Part shown: positions 1 through 12,481 of the stretch, piece after piece
How positions within the stretch are numbered: position 1 is the stretch's first letter
Layout of the letters: every line of letters begins with the position of its first letter
NCBI GenBank assembly: GCA_003971905.1
Contig: RSEE01000011.1
Coordinates: forward strand, 372,001 to 436,000
DNA length: 64,000 nucleotides
Reading direction: 5' to 3'
DNA from: Moniliella sp. 'wahieum'
Taxonomy: Eukaryota; Basidiomycota; Moniliellomycetes; Moniliellales; Moniliellaceae
Notes under the pieces: generated by a model
Told to the model about the DNA's origin: nothing
Seen by the model: the letters and a program-made list of their open reading frames with translations, nothing else
The model's database searches: none
Program-made: the position numbers and the translations under genes

Positions 1-667
1 TCAACTCGTTTTGGCTACCTCTGTAACGTGTTTTCACTTGGTAGCAGTGCCTCGAAGTGGTGCAGCGGATCGGGTGGGGAATGGGGAATACTTGGGTAGT
101 GCAGTTGATGACAAGCTTTTCAGGGCGAGTCACAAGTAGGCGCTAGGCCAGACGCGTAACATCAGTGTGCCCGGTTGCGTGTGTCTGGTGCAGCCGGGAC
201 AATTGCCACCAAAGTTGTGAGTTCTGTGAGTTGCGTGGCGTGGATGATCATATCAAGGCCAGAGTAGAGAAGACGGAGAACAGCACGATTAGGCAGTTGT
301 CCCCGTCAAGACCCCCAGCGCAGTGTGTCAAATTAACGTTCCTCAGCCGACTGGAAGTGTCCCCCCAGCATCCCCCCGGCGACGTGTCTGTCGATGCCAG
401 AGGAGGGGAGGTGGATTTAAGGGGCTGCTGCCGGCGAGTGAAGCTTGAAGGCGGTAGCAGCGACCCGGGGGGAGGGGCGCGGCGAGCTGGCCCTGAAGCA
501 GGCGTGCTGTCTGCGGCGATTAGCGTGGCTCGCTTAATAGGAGTGGAGCCCGTCTCAAATTTGCGCGCAGCTGGCTGGATTCGATTGGAATTACGCCGAA
601 ATCAAACCGGGTTGCGCTCCTCCGCCCCACCACCTTCTCCCGCAGCCTGCTCCCACTGGATGCGCCC
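1..667. other. Left-edge non-coding DNA upstream of the kinase gene
   Basis: No convincing gene is visible. An open frame at 165-671 (+) has no recognisable domain and overlaps the kinase start, so I treat it as a chance frame in GC-rich DNA. The stretch presumably holds the promoter and 5' leader of the kinase gene. Confidence 0.5.
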
Positions 668-3600
668 ATGAGTGTGAACAGTGGGCGAGTCCGCCGCCAG
701 CGCAGCTCCGCCACCCGCAGCGACAGCGGCGACGGTGCTGCTGCCCATGCCCACGCCCATGCGCGCCGTGTCCGTGCTCTTGGCGCCCGCCAACTCCGTG
801 CTGTCGGCAACTACCGTTTGGGACGCACCATTGGCGAAGGCTCCTTTGGTCGCGTCCGTTTGGCCCACCATGCCCTGATCCCTCATTGTGCCGTGGCGGA
901 ACAGATCGCGCGTGCCCGCACTGGCGGCGAGGAGCTCGCGGCGCTCGCGCGCGAGGTGGACCTGCATGCCCGTCTGCGCCACCGCCATGTCATGCAGCTG
1001 CTGGAGGTGGTAAGGACAGAGGGCAGCATCTGGCTTGTGTGAGCTGTGCCCTGGAGGAGAGCTGTACGACTATTTGGTGGAACAGCCCACCGGTCGGCTT
1101 GAGGAGCGCGAGGCGCGCCGCCTTCTCGGCCAGTTATGCCTGGCGGTGGCGTATGTGCATGACGCGGGCATCGTGCACCGCGATTCAAGCTGGAGAATGT
1201 GCTGTTGGATGAGCGGTGTAATGTCAAGCTGGCAGACTTTGGCTTTGTGTCCCAATTTGACGACGACGAGCTGCTTGACACACACTGCGGCACGACCGGC
1301 TATGCTGCCCCTGAGATGATCCGCGGCGAACGGTACCGCGGCCGCCAAGTGGACATCTGGTCTCCGTGTCATTTTATGCACTATCACTGGTGCTCTCCCG
1401 TTGACGATGACAGCGAGGACGTAATGCGCGCCAAAATCTTACTCGGCACATTTGACATCCCTCAGCACGTGTCTCCCGGTAAGCTGGTCTTCCCCACCCC
1501 CTACCCCTTTACGGCAGCTGACATTACGACTCCAGAGGCCGCCGATCTACTTCGGGCCATCCTTATCCGCTGACCCTTCAAGCGGCTCACTATTCCTCAG
1601 ATCCTCCAGCATCCTTGGTTCCACAAGAAGATGCCCCGCCGCCCCTTCAACCACCGCCTCTCCCATGGCCACCCCCACCTCCCGTAACGCTAGCGTCCGC
1701 AGCTTCCTCGTAGGGCTCACTCATACTCTGCTCCTTCGGTGGAAGAGATTGGCGCAGACCACCACGCAGGCCTCCCGTCGAGCTTGGCGCCCGTTCCTGA
1801 AGCGCCTGGCATCGTGGATGATGCCCGTTCCGACACAGACGTGTCTCGATGCGATTGCCCAGTCCGATGATGGCGCTACTCCAGACGAAGTTCCTGCTGA
1901 AACTACCGATACCGACGTTGCCTCTGACGACGCCGAAGTCACTCCTGCTCGCTTACCCACCCCGCCCGGAAGGAGCTTGCCTGCCTCTCCGCGGGTGCTG
2001 GGCTTTGAACCGCACCTGCCCTCGATTAGCACTGATCCTTTTACGGTGCTCCCGGAAAGTGACGAAACAGACTACTATGCACTGCTCTTGGTCCAGAGTA
2101 ACGGCGTAAAGGGGGTACGAGCCCACTTTAGTCGTCCGCTGGAACAGCACCTGCTCAGCACCATGTCCGTGCTCGGCTTGGATGTTGGCGCCATCGTCCG
2201 GTCGGTTCGGCGGGACGCGTGTGACTCCGCTAGTGCGCTCTGGTGGCTTCTTCGTCGCGCCGAGGAAAGAGAGAGTGAGAACGGCTTCTCCTCTCTCTTC
2301 CACAGCGGGATCCTCAACCCAAGAGCACCGGTCCCACAACCACCTTGCCTCCCACTAGCGTCAGGACGGAATCCATTTCCCTCCCGGACGTTCAAGAACC
2401 TCGTCATGCAGACTCGCCTCCAGCGATTATCATCGCTCCCGGCTCATCTCCAACACAAGAGACTCCCGAGCGGAGCGGTTCCTGGGCTTGGGCGCTCGGC
2501 GATACGTTTGACCCGTCCCATCCTCATGGGGCCCATTCTCCTTTAGAAGCCACTGTATCACCTCGGTCGACAAAACCAGAGCTGAAACAGATCGCTTTAC
2601 CCCCACATGGCGCTGGGGCGGATCTCCGCACAGATTCCAGCTTACCCGGCGCCGAGCGGAGTCCCTCGCACCGCTTTTGCGTTCTCCAGGGGAAGACCGT
2701 GACGTATGGAGCCACCAGCGGACACGTACCACTCCCAACCTTACTCTGGCGCGCCCGCCGCTCCCTACCTTGCAGACGACACAAACAACCTCGACCATCT
2801 CTCTTGGCGAGGCACCCTCGTCCCGTTCTGCCTCCCCTACCCCCTCACTGGCCGCTTTCCCCCCAAGCGGGAGACAGCAGAAGGGCTTCACGACCCGACC
2901 GACAGCTCTGCTTCGCTCGCCTCCGGTAATGCCGATCCCAGCTCTGGTACCTTCGTGCCCGACTCGGCCGAGATGCGTGAAGGGAGAAAGGGGCGCAAGA
3001 ATAAAAACCGGTTCTTGAACAGTCTGAGCACAGTTCGCACTTGGCTTGGTACCGCCGATCCTAAGCCTCTCGCTCCATTGGGGGCAAGAAGATGGTATCG
3101 CCGCACCGGGGAGAAGCAAGTCTGTTAACGGGATCCTCTGCATCTCTCATACCTTCCCCGAATGAGGCATCAACGCCATCCCTAAGAGAAGGACAAGTTC
3201 CAAGGCACCCTTGGTCTGAGCATGCCCCTGCGCAACGCAAAAAGCCATCCCGCCGAACACGCCACTTGGTTTACCCATTGCCAGCTTGGCTCATCTTCCG
3301 CCCCAAGGGCATCTTGGCGTCGGCACCGGCGATTCCTTGGCACAGCGACGGAGCAACAGCTTGCAGCGTACTGTCAGTCGGCCGCGGGGCGACCCGCGTA
3401 GATTTTCTGCACCTCGCAGTCCAGTGCGCGTCGTCCTCCCTCCCGTCGCACTAGCGAAGGTAGTGTCAGCCATGCGCGTCCAGCGCGGCCGGTTCGGACA
3501 CGTCGTCAAAGTCGTAGCGGGAGCACGCTTGCCAGCCGTTCATCTGCGCCGCCCGGGCATGGGGACTGGGCTAGTGCACGGGGACAGCTACACCGCGTCT

Positions 3601-4526
3601 GCGCACCCGTCCTAGTGCGTCGCGTACGTCCAGTCTCCTGGGGCGGGTCAATTCGGTCTCTTCGGTCGCTCGCCCCGCTCGACCGAGGTCGGTGCGCTCC
3701 ATACGTGCCACGTCTACCTCCACCCCAGACCACGCCACCGCCGCTCCTCTTCCGAGTCGCACACCATTGTTGTTCGCCGGCCCCTGCCGCGGCGACAGCG
3801 TTCCCGTGCTGACTCGGACGTGGTCGTGACCGACTTGTGCCTCGCTCTCCCCTCCTAGACGGAGAGGAGACACCGCACCGTTCTCAGTTCTTTGCCCACC
3901 GAAAACGGTCTTCCTTCAAACCCCTCGCCGACGGGACTCTGTTTCGGACGAAGCGCCGCCCCGGAGAGAAGTGGCGACGTGGCTGCAAAGTTGGGGCAAC
4001 CCACCCCTGATTGGGCGGGGCGGGTGGATTCGGGCGTGTCGTCTTCGATGGCACAGAGAAAGGAGCTGCTGGCGTTGCTTCAGCCCAAGTTACGCGACGT
4101 GTTTTCTGCCCAAGAGGACGAGGACGAAGATTGGGTGGACGAGGAAGAGGACGAGGAACTTTCCCTGGGTATGGGCCAGTAGCCGCGGGCTTGCGCCCTA
4201 TCGTCCCCCCCGAGGTGACGCGGTGGCGTTACAAGCAGCCTCGAGGCAAGCCCGATTCGCCGTACGCAAGCCGGATGACGGTGCATGCGCCCTCGGTTGT
4301 CGCGCCCCCTGAGGATGGCGTGGCGGCACAGTTGGAAACAGTGACCCATCACCTTGCCTCGCTCGCCTCGCACCCGCCGCCTGCAGGCTACTCCCCCACC
4401 CCCACCCCCACCCACACGCCCGCCCCCCGGAATCAACGCCACGGTTCCCTCGGGCCACGGATCCGCACTGCGGCTGCCCCGGCCTTTACGGATGTGCCGA
4501 TCGAAGAGGAAGAAGAGGAGGATTGA
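668..4526 (+). CDS. Kin4-like Ser/Thr protein kinase (frame interrupted)
   Basis: This is a CAMK-type protein kinase, closest in my reading to the basidiomycete Kin4 group. In budding yeast, Kin4 acts in the spindle-position checkpoint. The N-lobe has the glycine loop GEGSFGRVRL (about 835-862), then EVDLHARLRHRHVMQLLEVV. The C-lobe has CELCPGGELYDYLV (about 1035), VHRD (about 1170), LADFGF (about 1220) and GYAAPEM (about 1300), ending with a PQILQHPWF-type helix (about 1600). A tail of some 950 codons follows. It is rich in Ser and Pro, with acidic runs near 4110-4170 and an acidic C-terminus just before the stop at 4524-4526. The frame breaks between HRD and KLENVL, where one base is missing (GATTCAAG for GATCTCAAG), near 1365-1400, and several times in the tail. 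The usual VAIK lysine is not seen; VAEQ stands there. Kinase identity is sure, the Kin4 assignment moderate, and the exact tail frame uncertain. Confidence 0.8.
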
Positions 4527-4830
4527 GTAGAGTTGCTACAACGTTTCTTCTGGAATCCTTTTGAGCTGTTATGGATGCGAACGTATACCCTTTTTGTTTC
4601 TCTGCTGGGGGGTAGGCAGTGGAAGTAGTCAGGGCCCGATAGATCGCTCTGGACGAACCCCGGCGCTCGCTCCACCATCTCCGAGTGCCAGCGTTACGAA
4701 TTTGGGCAACTGTGGCCAACATCAAGCCTTAGGGAAGGCACAGCAGGTCACGCCAGGCACGCGCACTGAATATGTTGCCCTCGTCTAGCTGCAAACGATT
4801 GCAACGAACGCAATGCGGTTCGCCAGCATC

Positions 4831-4836
4831 AAAAAA
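4831..4836 (-). terminator. Pol III terminator of tRNA-Lys
   Basis: A run of six A on the plus strand reads as six T just 3' of the tRNA-Lys gene on the minus strand. This is the usual RNA polymerase III stop signal. Confidence 0.75.
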
Positions 4837-4838
4837 GA

Positions 4839-4923
4839 CGCCCCACGTGGGACTCGAACCCACAACCGTGAGATGGACTTGGGTAGTAAGAGTCTCAAAT
4901 TCTACCGATTGAAATAGCGAGGC
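4839..4923 (-). tRNA. tRNA-Lys(CTT) with a 12-nt intron
   Basis: On the minus strand the acceptor arms (4917-4923 and 4840-4846) pair over 7 bp with two G-T wobbles. The T arm has the GTGGG/CCCAC stem and a TTCGAGT loop. The anticodon stem TGAGA/TCTCA encloses C-T-CTT-A, giving anticodon CTT (lysine). An intron of 12 nt (4875-4886) sits after position 37, the canonical eukaryotic site. The D stem is weak, with three pairs. The discriminator base is G at 4839. Folded by eye. Confidence 0.88.
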
Positions 4924-5295
4924 AATGTGGTGGTTGAAGCTGTTGTTGCATTCGCTCTTACCTGTGATGCGTGTGATGCATGATAGCGCAGCCAGAAACG
5001 TTCAGTGTTCAGTTGCTTATGCAATGCGTATTCGCATCCCGGTTGACTCCGTTCGACTGTGGCGTCTGCGCTTGGATGCGTGCGGTGGAGACGGGCTGCG
5101 TCGGGGCAGCAACGACTGCACTGCAGCGGTGCAGCGGGGCATGCTGCCAGTTTCAAAACCAATGCGGGATGGCGCCGATAACGTCGATAGCGCGTAACGC
5201 CCGGTGCGTGTTGGATTTATTTGCAGGCGCATCGCCCTTCTGATACGCGCTTTTGCGTCGACTCTGTTGGATGCATGCCCACAGCCTCGTGTCCG

Positions 5296-5345
5296 ATAAG
5301 GCCCTAGGCTCCTAAGGCTCAAGGCCCCTAAGGCCTAAGGCCGAA
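5296..5345. repeat. AGGCCT/CCTAAGG self-complementary cluster
   Basis: Over about 50 bp, words such as CCTAAGGC, AAGGCCCC and AAGGCCTAAGG repeat and are largely their own reverse complements. Similar words recur in other gaps of this window. Confidence 0.6.
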
Positions 5346-5464
5346 CAGGCTGCCCGGCTGGCTGGTCGTGTGAGCCATGCACGCGATGAGCAGCCCATCT
5401 GCAGCTCTTTTCAGGCCATTCAGATCCCCGCCACCACCTTCTTTCATCCCTCTCTCGTTGTGCC

Positions 5465-6205
5465 ATGGCCACCTGGCAGCGACACGCCGCTACCATTGTT
5501 GACACGACCCAGATGGGCGTCCTTAATCCTGGGTATGTCTCTTTGTTCCATGTTTCTTGCCCCTCTGTTGTGGCAGCCGCTGCGCGGCGTTCAACATGGA
5601 ACGCACGCATGCAACGCGGCATATACCACCGACAACCCAAGTGAGGTGTCTGTTTGCTGACCACCTAGCTGATGCCCCCATTGGTTTGATCAGGCGTCCT
5701 GCTGACGATTATTGGGCTTTTGCCTGCATTCTCCTTACCCTTCCCGTGATCCATCCCTTTAAACTGGGTCGCTACGCTCCAGCCTACTGGCTGGCGAACT
5801 GTACGTCACCCCCATCCGTTTCTCTTCCGCCCTTCTTGCGTATACCGATACTATGCATGTCCACTTCTGTATCACCCATTGACCTTCTTCTTCCACGGAT
5901 CCTCTGCCTGGCTGGCCACCGCACCGCTTCGCGCAGTCTATGATGATGCCCACTACTACCTCGAATGGGCCGAGACACCATTGTCAGGCAAGATCTGGGA
6001 TCTGGAACCCCTCGTCGCAGTGCCCATCCGAACCGAGACGCAAGACGCCGGAGGGGACGGGAAATGGCATGGCATGGAGACGCTCTACGGCCAGGCGGCT
6101 GGTACGGAGAAGCAGCCGGCGCCGTCTCGATGGGAGGGCGGCGGTGGGAGAGCTAGGAGGCTTGCGCCTGGGGGGAGTGAGGGGGGGGGTGTTTCTATTT
6201 CCTGA
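5465..6205 (+). CDS. Unrecognised small protein, probably spliced
   Basis: I do not recognise this gene. An ATG at 5465 opens MATWQRHAATIVDTTQMG, followed near 5532 by a GGTATGTC donor-like site. Coding-like stretches in other frames follow: a hydrophobic stretch at about 5700-5770 that could be a membrane segment, and about 5905-6150 containing AHYYLEWAETPLSGKIWDLE. The stop used here is at 6203-6205. Joining these as one spliced gene, possibly with an indel, is inference. The hydrophobic segment with a polar Trp/Tyr-rich tail would suit a small membrane or mitochondrial protein, but nothing proves it. Confidence 0.35.
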
Positions 6206-6853
6206 TTGATGTATATATGAGTTTGATATGATTTGTGAAGAAACCATGGTGTTTGGGGATGACCACTCGACGAGCGAAGCTCGTGTCGGCATGCCACGAG
6301 CCGCAATACTGAGGCCGGACAATGATTCAACCATACAGACCCCGCAGTTTGGACCCCCTCTGCCAAATAGTCCTCTTCCTCTGTGGCACGCCCGTGAACG
6401 TCCCTATAATACCGCTCGTACGACCAAACCGAGACCAGAGAGGCAGTGCAAAGGTAGGGCTTTTCATCACCTCCCCTCCATCCGCCATCAGCTGTACATA
6501 ACAAGAGGTCAACTGCATTGTCTCCCGCTGGTCTAATCTCCTGGGCGCTCTTCAATGCTATTCCAACACCTTATTCTATTCGATCGAGAGAGGAAAGTGC
6601 TCGCTGAAAATCTCCAGCGCTCACCACGACAGCAAAAGCAAATCCCAGACAGCGCTAGGGTTGCGTGCCCCCAGCAACCGCCGAGTGCGGCCGCTGTTGG
6701 CCTCGCCGCTGCTCCGCAGGCTCGTCTCGGCAGCCTCCACGTGGCTGCCACCACACAGCCCAGCCGTGCTGACCCTCACGCCGAAAGAGCATCCAGCCGA
6801 GCATCGCCAGCATCGCCGCCAGCATCGCCATTGCATCGTTTGCATCGCCCTCC

Positions 6854-9800
6854 ATGCCCACGGCGCATGCCGAGCATCTCGTCAACGCAGAGGCCACCGC
6901 CGTCAGTCGGCCCTGCGTCGCGCGGCGCGAGCACGCGAGCGCGGCTACTTTGCGTCTGCTCCCGCCACATCCTATGCTGCCCTCCTCGCCCACACCGATA
7001 CCTCGGCCCTCGCCCTGACTGCCTTCGCGACGGAAGCTGCCCAGCGAACCCTTTTCAACGCCCTTGCCCTCCCGCCAGAAGCAGCGGGACCGACGCTGCC
7101 CTTCTCAGGTTCGGCCTCGGACGAGCTAACTGCCCCCCCCCCGGCAACCCCAGCCACGGCCGCCGTCTGTCCTCCTTGGCCGCTGAAAAACCTGTCCCCG
7201 CCCCGGTGGCAGGTGAAGAGCTGGGCATCGTTTCCTCTTCAGCTCAGGATGCGCTCCTTGCCCCGTCTGTGCCCGCGCCCGCGCCCGCGCCTCTGTCTGT
7301 GCGCATTCCCGCCCCCAGCGGCGGGTTGGAAACGATCGCTGAGGACGACTCCGAGACGGGTCTGCTGGCCTCGTTTGTCATACTCAAAGCACAGCTACGT
7401 GAGGTGGGCGGGGTGCATGCGCTTCCTCTTCCGTTGCTTGTCGCACCCTTTGTCAAGGCGGTCATTTCGCCTCGCACAAGCGGATCAGTGACGTCGGCAG
7501 CGCTGCAAGCGCTGGACCGCATGTTGCTTAATGGCATTATCCCTGCCACGGGCGATGCTTCGCACCAAGCTGCGGTGGCGGACATTGCTCATGCCGTGAC
7601 TCACTGTCGGTTTGAAGCGGGGGACCCAGTGGTGGACGAGCTGGTGCTGCTTCGCATCTTGTCGCTGATGCGCCAACTTGCTTGTCCCTCTGACTCGCCC
7701 ATCTCTCCGGCATGGACGCTCTCGAACGAAGCAGTGTGCGAGATTGTCGAGACAGCACTTAGCATGGCTTCTCAAACCCGCTTGAGTGGTACGTTCTGTG
7801 TTTGTGTTACTTTTTCTGTGTTCCTTGCTTCGCCCACCATGACGTCGGACTGCTGACCCTCCTTCGTGTCCCTAGACGTCCTGCGCCGCTCCGCGAACCA
7901 AACCCTGTGCCAACTCGTCCGCACTCTTTTTGAAAACTCGACATTTCCCCCCCCAACGTCAAGCGTCCAGTTCATCCGCTTCGTCCGCCGACGTGCCACC
8001 TTCGAGCGAACCAGCGGCCCTTTCGGAACACGACATTAAAAATGCATCCAATGACCCTGCCCGACCCTAAGAGCCACGAAGTTCCAAGTGCCGGCTTGGT
8101 GGCCAAGGAGACCCGACCCGATTCCGAATCAGGTTCAGGTTCCGAGTCAAGGGGGGAGGGGGAGGTCAAATCCGCTCCCGAGCCGGATCAACCGATCCCA
8201 CCCCAAGCCGAGGCGTCGGCACCCGTACCCGCGTTTCCCGCGCCGACGCCGGTGCCTGTGCCCCTGCCCGAGTCGGATCCGGAGCCAGAGGCGGAGCTGG
8301 TGTCGCTGCCCATGTTAGTGCCAAGCTACGACGTAGCAGCGCTTTCGGAAATCTGCGTGTCATTCTTGCGCTTCTGGATCCACGGGCCGGGGAGACAACG
8401 GATGCAATGCGCTTCCTGGGGATGAACGTGATGATGGCGCTGGTCGAGGCCCATGGTACCTCTCTTTTGGCTCGGTCCGACGTGCTGCGAAGTCAAATGC
8501 AGGATACGGCATGCAACTATCTCTTCCAACTGGCCCAATGCGACAATCCTAACCTTGTCACCTATTCACTTCGCACGATCCAGACCTTGTTTGACTCGGC
8601 GGGCTATTGGCTCAAGTTCCAACTCGAGTTCTTCCTCAAAGAGATTTTTGTCAAGTTAGCACCTACTTTTCCCCTTGCCTTGGAACCTTGGAAGGAACAT
8701 GGAAGTACCGACCCACTTCTTTCCTTCCCGCACTCGTCGCCTGCTACTCCAACGCCCGGAACGGCCCACCGCCTCCGCCCCCGCCGCCACAGCCCAAGGC
8801 AAGTGGCATGGCGCCTCTGACGGGCGAGTGAGAGAGTTGTATGTCGAGGCGCTCTGCAGCCTTCTTGCCAGTCTTTCCCGTGGTGGCGGAGACGCCTATG
8901 TGACGCTCTGGGCCAATTACGATGTGGAGATGGATGCAGACAATGTGGTGGAAGAGCTGGTCCGATTCTGGTCCCGTGCTGTCTTTGCCCAACCGCCTGC
9001 TTCTGCCCAGACCTGGCCAGCTCGAGTCCGGGCCAAGACGGGCTGCAGATGGTGGCGCTGGATGCGATTATTGGACTGGTCCAGTCCCTGTATGCCCGGC
9101 AAAAGGACCCGCTTCTCCAGCCTCCTGAGCTCTGGTCCCCCTCCCTCTTACCCCCTCTCATAATTGGCCGAGAAGAAGGAGCGCAAGGCCACCCTGCTCG
9201 CCGGGGCAGACGAGTTCAACCGCAAACCCAAAAACGGCATTGCCTTCTTCCGGTCGCATGGGATGCTGCCCCCTGCCCCACCCGTGGAGGCGACCGACGA
9301 GGCGGCCAAAAGCGCGGACGACTTGGCCGTCGCTCGCTTTCTGCGATCGTGTCCTCGCCTCGACAAGAAGGGCTTGGGCGAGTATCTGGCGGCGCCGAGC
9401 AACACGGGCATCCTGGAAAAGTTTATTGGTCTGTTTGATTTTGGAGGGTGCAACGTGGCGGATGGGTTGCGCACGCTGCTCGAATCGTTTCGCTTGCCCG
9501 GCGAGGCGCAACAAATTTCGCGCATCACCGAGACGTTTGCGTCGCATTACTTTAGTTTTGGTCCGGCGGGCATTGCTTCGTCCGATGGGGTGTATGTGCT
9601 GGCGTTTTCGGTGATTATGCTCAACACCGATCAGCATAACCGCAGGCGGCCAAACGACGAATGCAGTGGACGATTATCGCAAGAACTTACGAGGCGTCAA
9701 CGACGGCCAAGATTTCGACCAAGATTTGCTCGCGGAATTGTACGAGTCGATCAAGCAAAAGGAGATCATCATGCCCGAGGAGCATGCCGGTACCGCGGGT

Positions 9801-12481
9801 TTGACTATGCATGGAAGGAACTGGTGACACGCATGCGCGCATCCAACGTGCCTTGCCTTGTCCCGTGTTGCACACCATGTATTTGACCGCACGCTGTTTC
9901 AACGGTCTTGGCGGCCCCTCGTCGCTGCTCTGGCCCATGGCTTCTCTACCTTCCGTGATGACAGTTGTTGGAACGTGCGATTGCTGGCTTCCGGCAATGC
10001 GCTGCGCTCGCTTCGCAGTTTGGCATGGTGGAGCTGTTTGACTTTATGGCCCAGACCTTGGCGGACGCGACGGGCTTGCTGGACGACCAACTGTGTGTGG
10101 GGGTGAACAATGCGCGTGTGGAGCGGCAAGCGCCTGCTCCCCAACCAAGGAGAACCAACCATGGACCCAGGCGCCGTCGCCTCCTTCGATCCAGCCGCGG
10201 AGCCAGACGTGCTGGTCGTTGGTCCGTTGAGTGTCGGATTCGGCTTGAATTTCAAAGGCCAAATGGCGGCGGTGGTGCTGTTCAACATTGCCAATGGAAA
10301 TGGCCATTCGATCCAGACTTCGTGGCCGGCGATCTTGCGGATTGCCAAAACCTCTTTGCGCATTCGCTCGTGCCGCCCGAACTGAGCAGCATGTTTCTGT
10401 TTGGCAAGCCGGCCGAAGACATTCCTCTGAGGCCCAAACGTCTGGCGCATGTGCCCTCCCCCGATTCCCGCGGACCAGGCGGCCTTTTCTCTACCCTGTC
10501 ATCGTATCTGTTGCGGGGGACCGGCGGGGGCGCCGCCCCGCTGGTGGCTACGAGACCACCTACCCCCCCCTCCGCCATGTCACAGCGAAGACGTAGAGGC
10601 GACCCTGTGCACGCTCGATTGCCTCGCCTCGTGTCGGATTCAGGACATTTGTCCAGATGGCCGAGCTGGAAGGGGAACAGTTGGTCCAAGCTGTGCCTTG
10701 GCAGCGCTGGCCGATTGGTACACCCTCGACCGCCTCGCTGCGGCCAAACACGCATTGGGCCCCGACTCGGGCAGTTCCACCCCGCGTCGCTCGGCCGATG
10801 TGGGCGCAACTGGCTCAGCAGGCAGCACCCCTCGGTCCACACCGCGCCCGGTCGTTCAGCTGGTCCGCGGTCAGCTGCCCTACGACCCAGCGTCCATGTT
10901 CTTGGAGGAACGTCTGACGGAGCTCGTCGTTGCCGGACGCGCGCCCACACAGCCGGCTTGGCGCCTGGCAATGGGCCACTTTGTTGCCATCCTCTCCGAC
11001 GCCGCACGCTTCCATCCTGCTGGTAGAGAGCGAGCAGTAGTGAGCGTGCTTCGCCTCTTGGCTGTCGCACCCATCAACCCGAGCCAGAACCAGAACCAGA
11101 GCCAAGCCAGAGTCAGAGTCAGAGCCAGCCACGCTGCGCCCCGCACCTCCTTCGTCCGCACCAGCCGCTGGAACGCGTGGTGGTGACCCCGGCAGGGCGG
11201 TACGGGACGAAGCGGGTAGCGCTGGACGCACTGCGTGCGATCCGCCGGATTTGGTACCGGCCATGGCAGAGCAGCTGATCCTAGGGCTCGGAGCGCTGCT
11301 GGCCAGCCGAGGTCCCCACCTCCTCGTCCACCCTACCGAGTGGCGTGGCTGACCCTAGTGGCCCAGTGTGCTTTGCACGCAACGCGGCGGCGGCAAGCGA
11401 GGCGCTGGACGTGGTGCGCGACCTGGCCCTGGGCACGCCGAACGAATCGCTCCTCTCGTGGCCAACTACGCCAAAGGTAGTAGACTGCTGCGGGAATTCG
11501 CACTGGCATCCGACGTGGTCGCCGTCGCCCGCCACGCCCACGCCCACCCGGGCAAACAACCGGCCCGGCGCACCTTGACGGAGAAAAAGGAGCAGGCGAG
11601 TACGACGCTGCGGCGCAACAGGCGCGGCCTAGCTGCGTTGGCTGTCCTAGGCGAACTACGACATGGCGCCGCGTCTCCTGGCCACGTTGTCGCCGCCGCG
11701 CGCCGCAGCTGGGGCGACCGAGACGTCAGAGGCTGATGCTGAGACTGAGGCTGACTCGCACGCTCCCGCCAGGGACAGGGGGAGGAGTGGGGCGCAATGT
11801 GGAGCCGACTATGGATTGGTCTACTGGAGCGGGCACAGCGGGGTGATGGTTACCGTGCCGCGCGGCACGAAGCGATGGGGCTGCTACAAAAAGTGTGCGG
11901 CGCCCGAGCTGCTGGGCTCGCTGCCCGCGCGGATGGCGGAGGGCAGTGGCAAGCGTGCTGCATGCGGCCTGTTCCCTGCGCTGGACCTGGCGCTGAGCCC
12001 GGGCGCGGCGCACGTCGACGCGGCAGGCGGGCTGGGGAGACGCAGGAGCGACTGGGAGCCATGCTGGGCAAGGTGCTGCTGGCGTACCTGCCGACGCTGG
12101 CGGCGGGCGAGGAACAGGCCGGTGCGGGTGTGGGAGCCGTCGCTGGACCTGCTGCGACGGATGCTGGTGGCGGCGCGGCGGACGCGTGGCGCAGCGGGGG
12201 GCGAGGCAGTGGCCGAGACGGTGAAGAACGTGGTGCTGGTGGTGCATGCGGCGGGGCTGCTGGAGCCCGCGCAGAGAGACAACGCCACTGCAGCAGGCGG
12301 TGTGGGCAGCTGCGGCCCGCGCCTGGCCTCGGCGCTGCCGGGGCTGCTGGAGGAGTGTGTGGGGGGCAGCGGGGGGTCAGTCCGCACTAGCATGCATGCT
12401 GCATGCGCCCCGAGAACAATGCAGATGCAGGGAGGCAATACAATCAATCCATTACAATCAGCATGCTCGCTTAGCGCTTAG
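6854..12481 (+). CDS. Gea/GBF1-type Arf guanine-nucleotide exchange factor (frame interrupted)
   Basis: This is a large Arf activator of the Gea1/2-GBF1 family, which loads GTP on Arf at the Golgi for COPI traffic. From the ATG at 6854 the protein opens with EHLVNAEATAVSR, typical of the family's dimerisation region. A conserved block (about 7480-7950) carries ADIAHAVTHCRFEAGDP and ALSMASQTRLSDVLRRSAN, split by an intron at 7789-7875. An acidic Pro/Ser/Glu-rich insert lies at 8080-8300, then FQLEFFLKEIFVKL (about 8620). The Sec7 domain spans roughly 9160-9660, with the catalytic glutamate in FRLPGEAQQIS (about 9490) and VIMLNTDQHN at its end. Downstream HDS-type regions follow (WRPLVAALAHGF, LAHSLVPPEL-like) to about 12.4 kb. 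Several single-base breaks interrupt the frame, for example SR/ALRRAARAR near 6905. The 3' end is uncertain: the last open frame stops at 12479-12481. Confidence 0.85.

Noticed and set aside
165-671. A 168-codon frame before the kinase
   Set aside because: No domain, odd composition, and it overlaps the kinase start in another frame.
668-4526. Programmed ribosomal frameshifting as the cause of broken frames
   Set aside because: The breaks are in many unrelated genes, at different motifs, several per gene, and usually need one added base at short runs. No common slippery site is seen.
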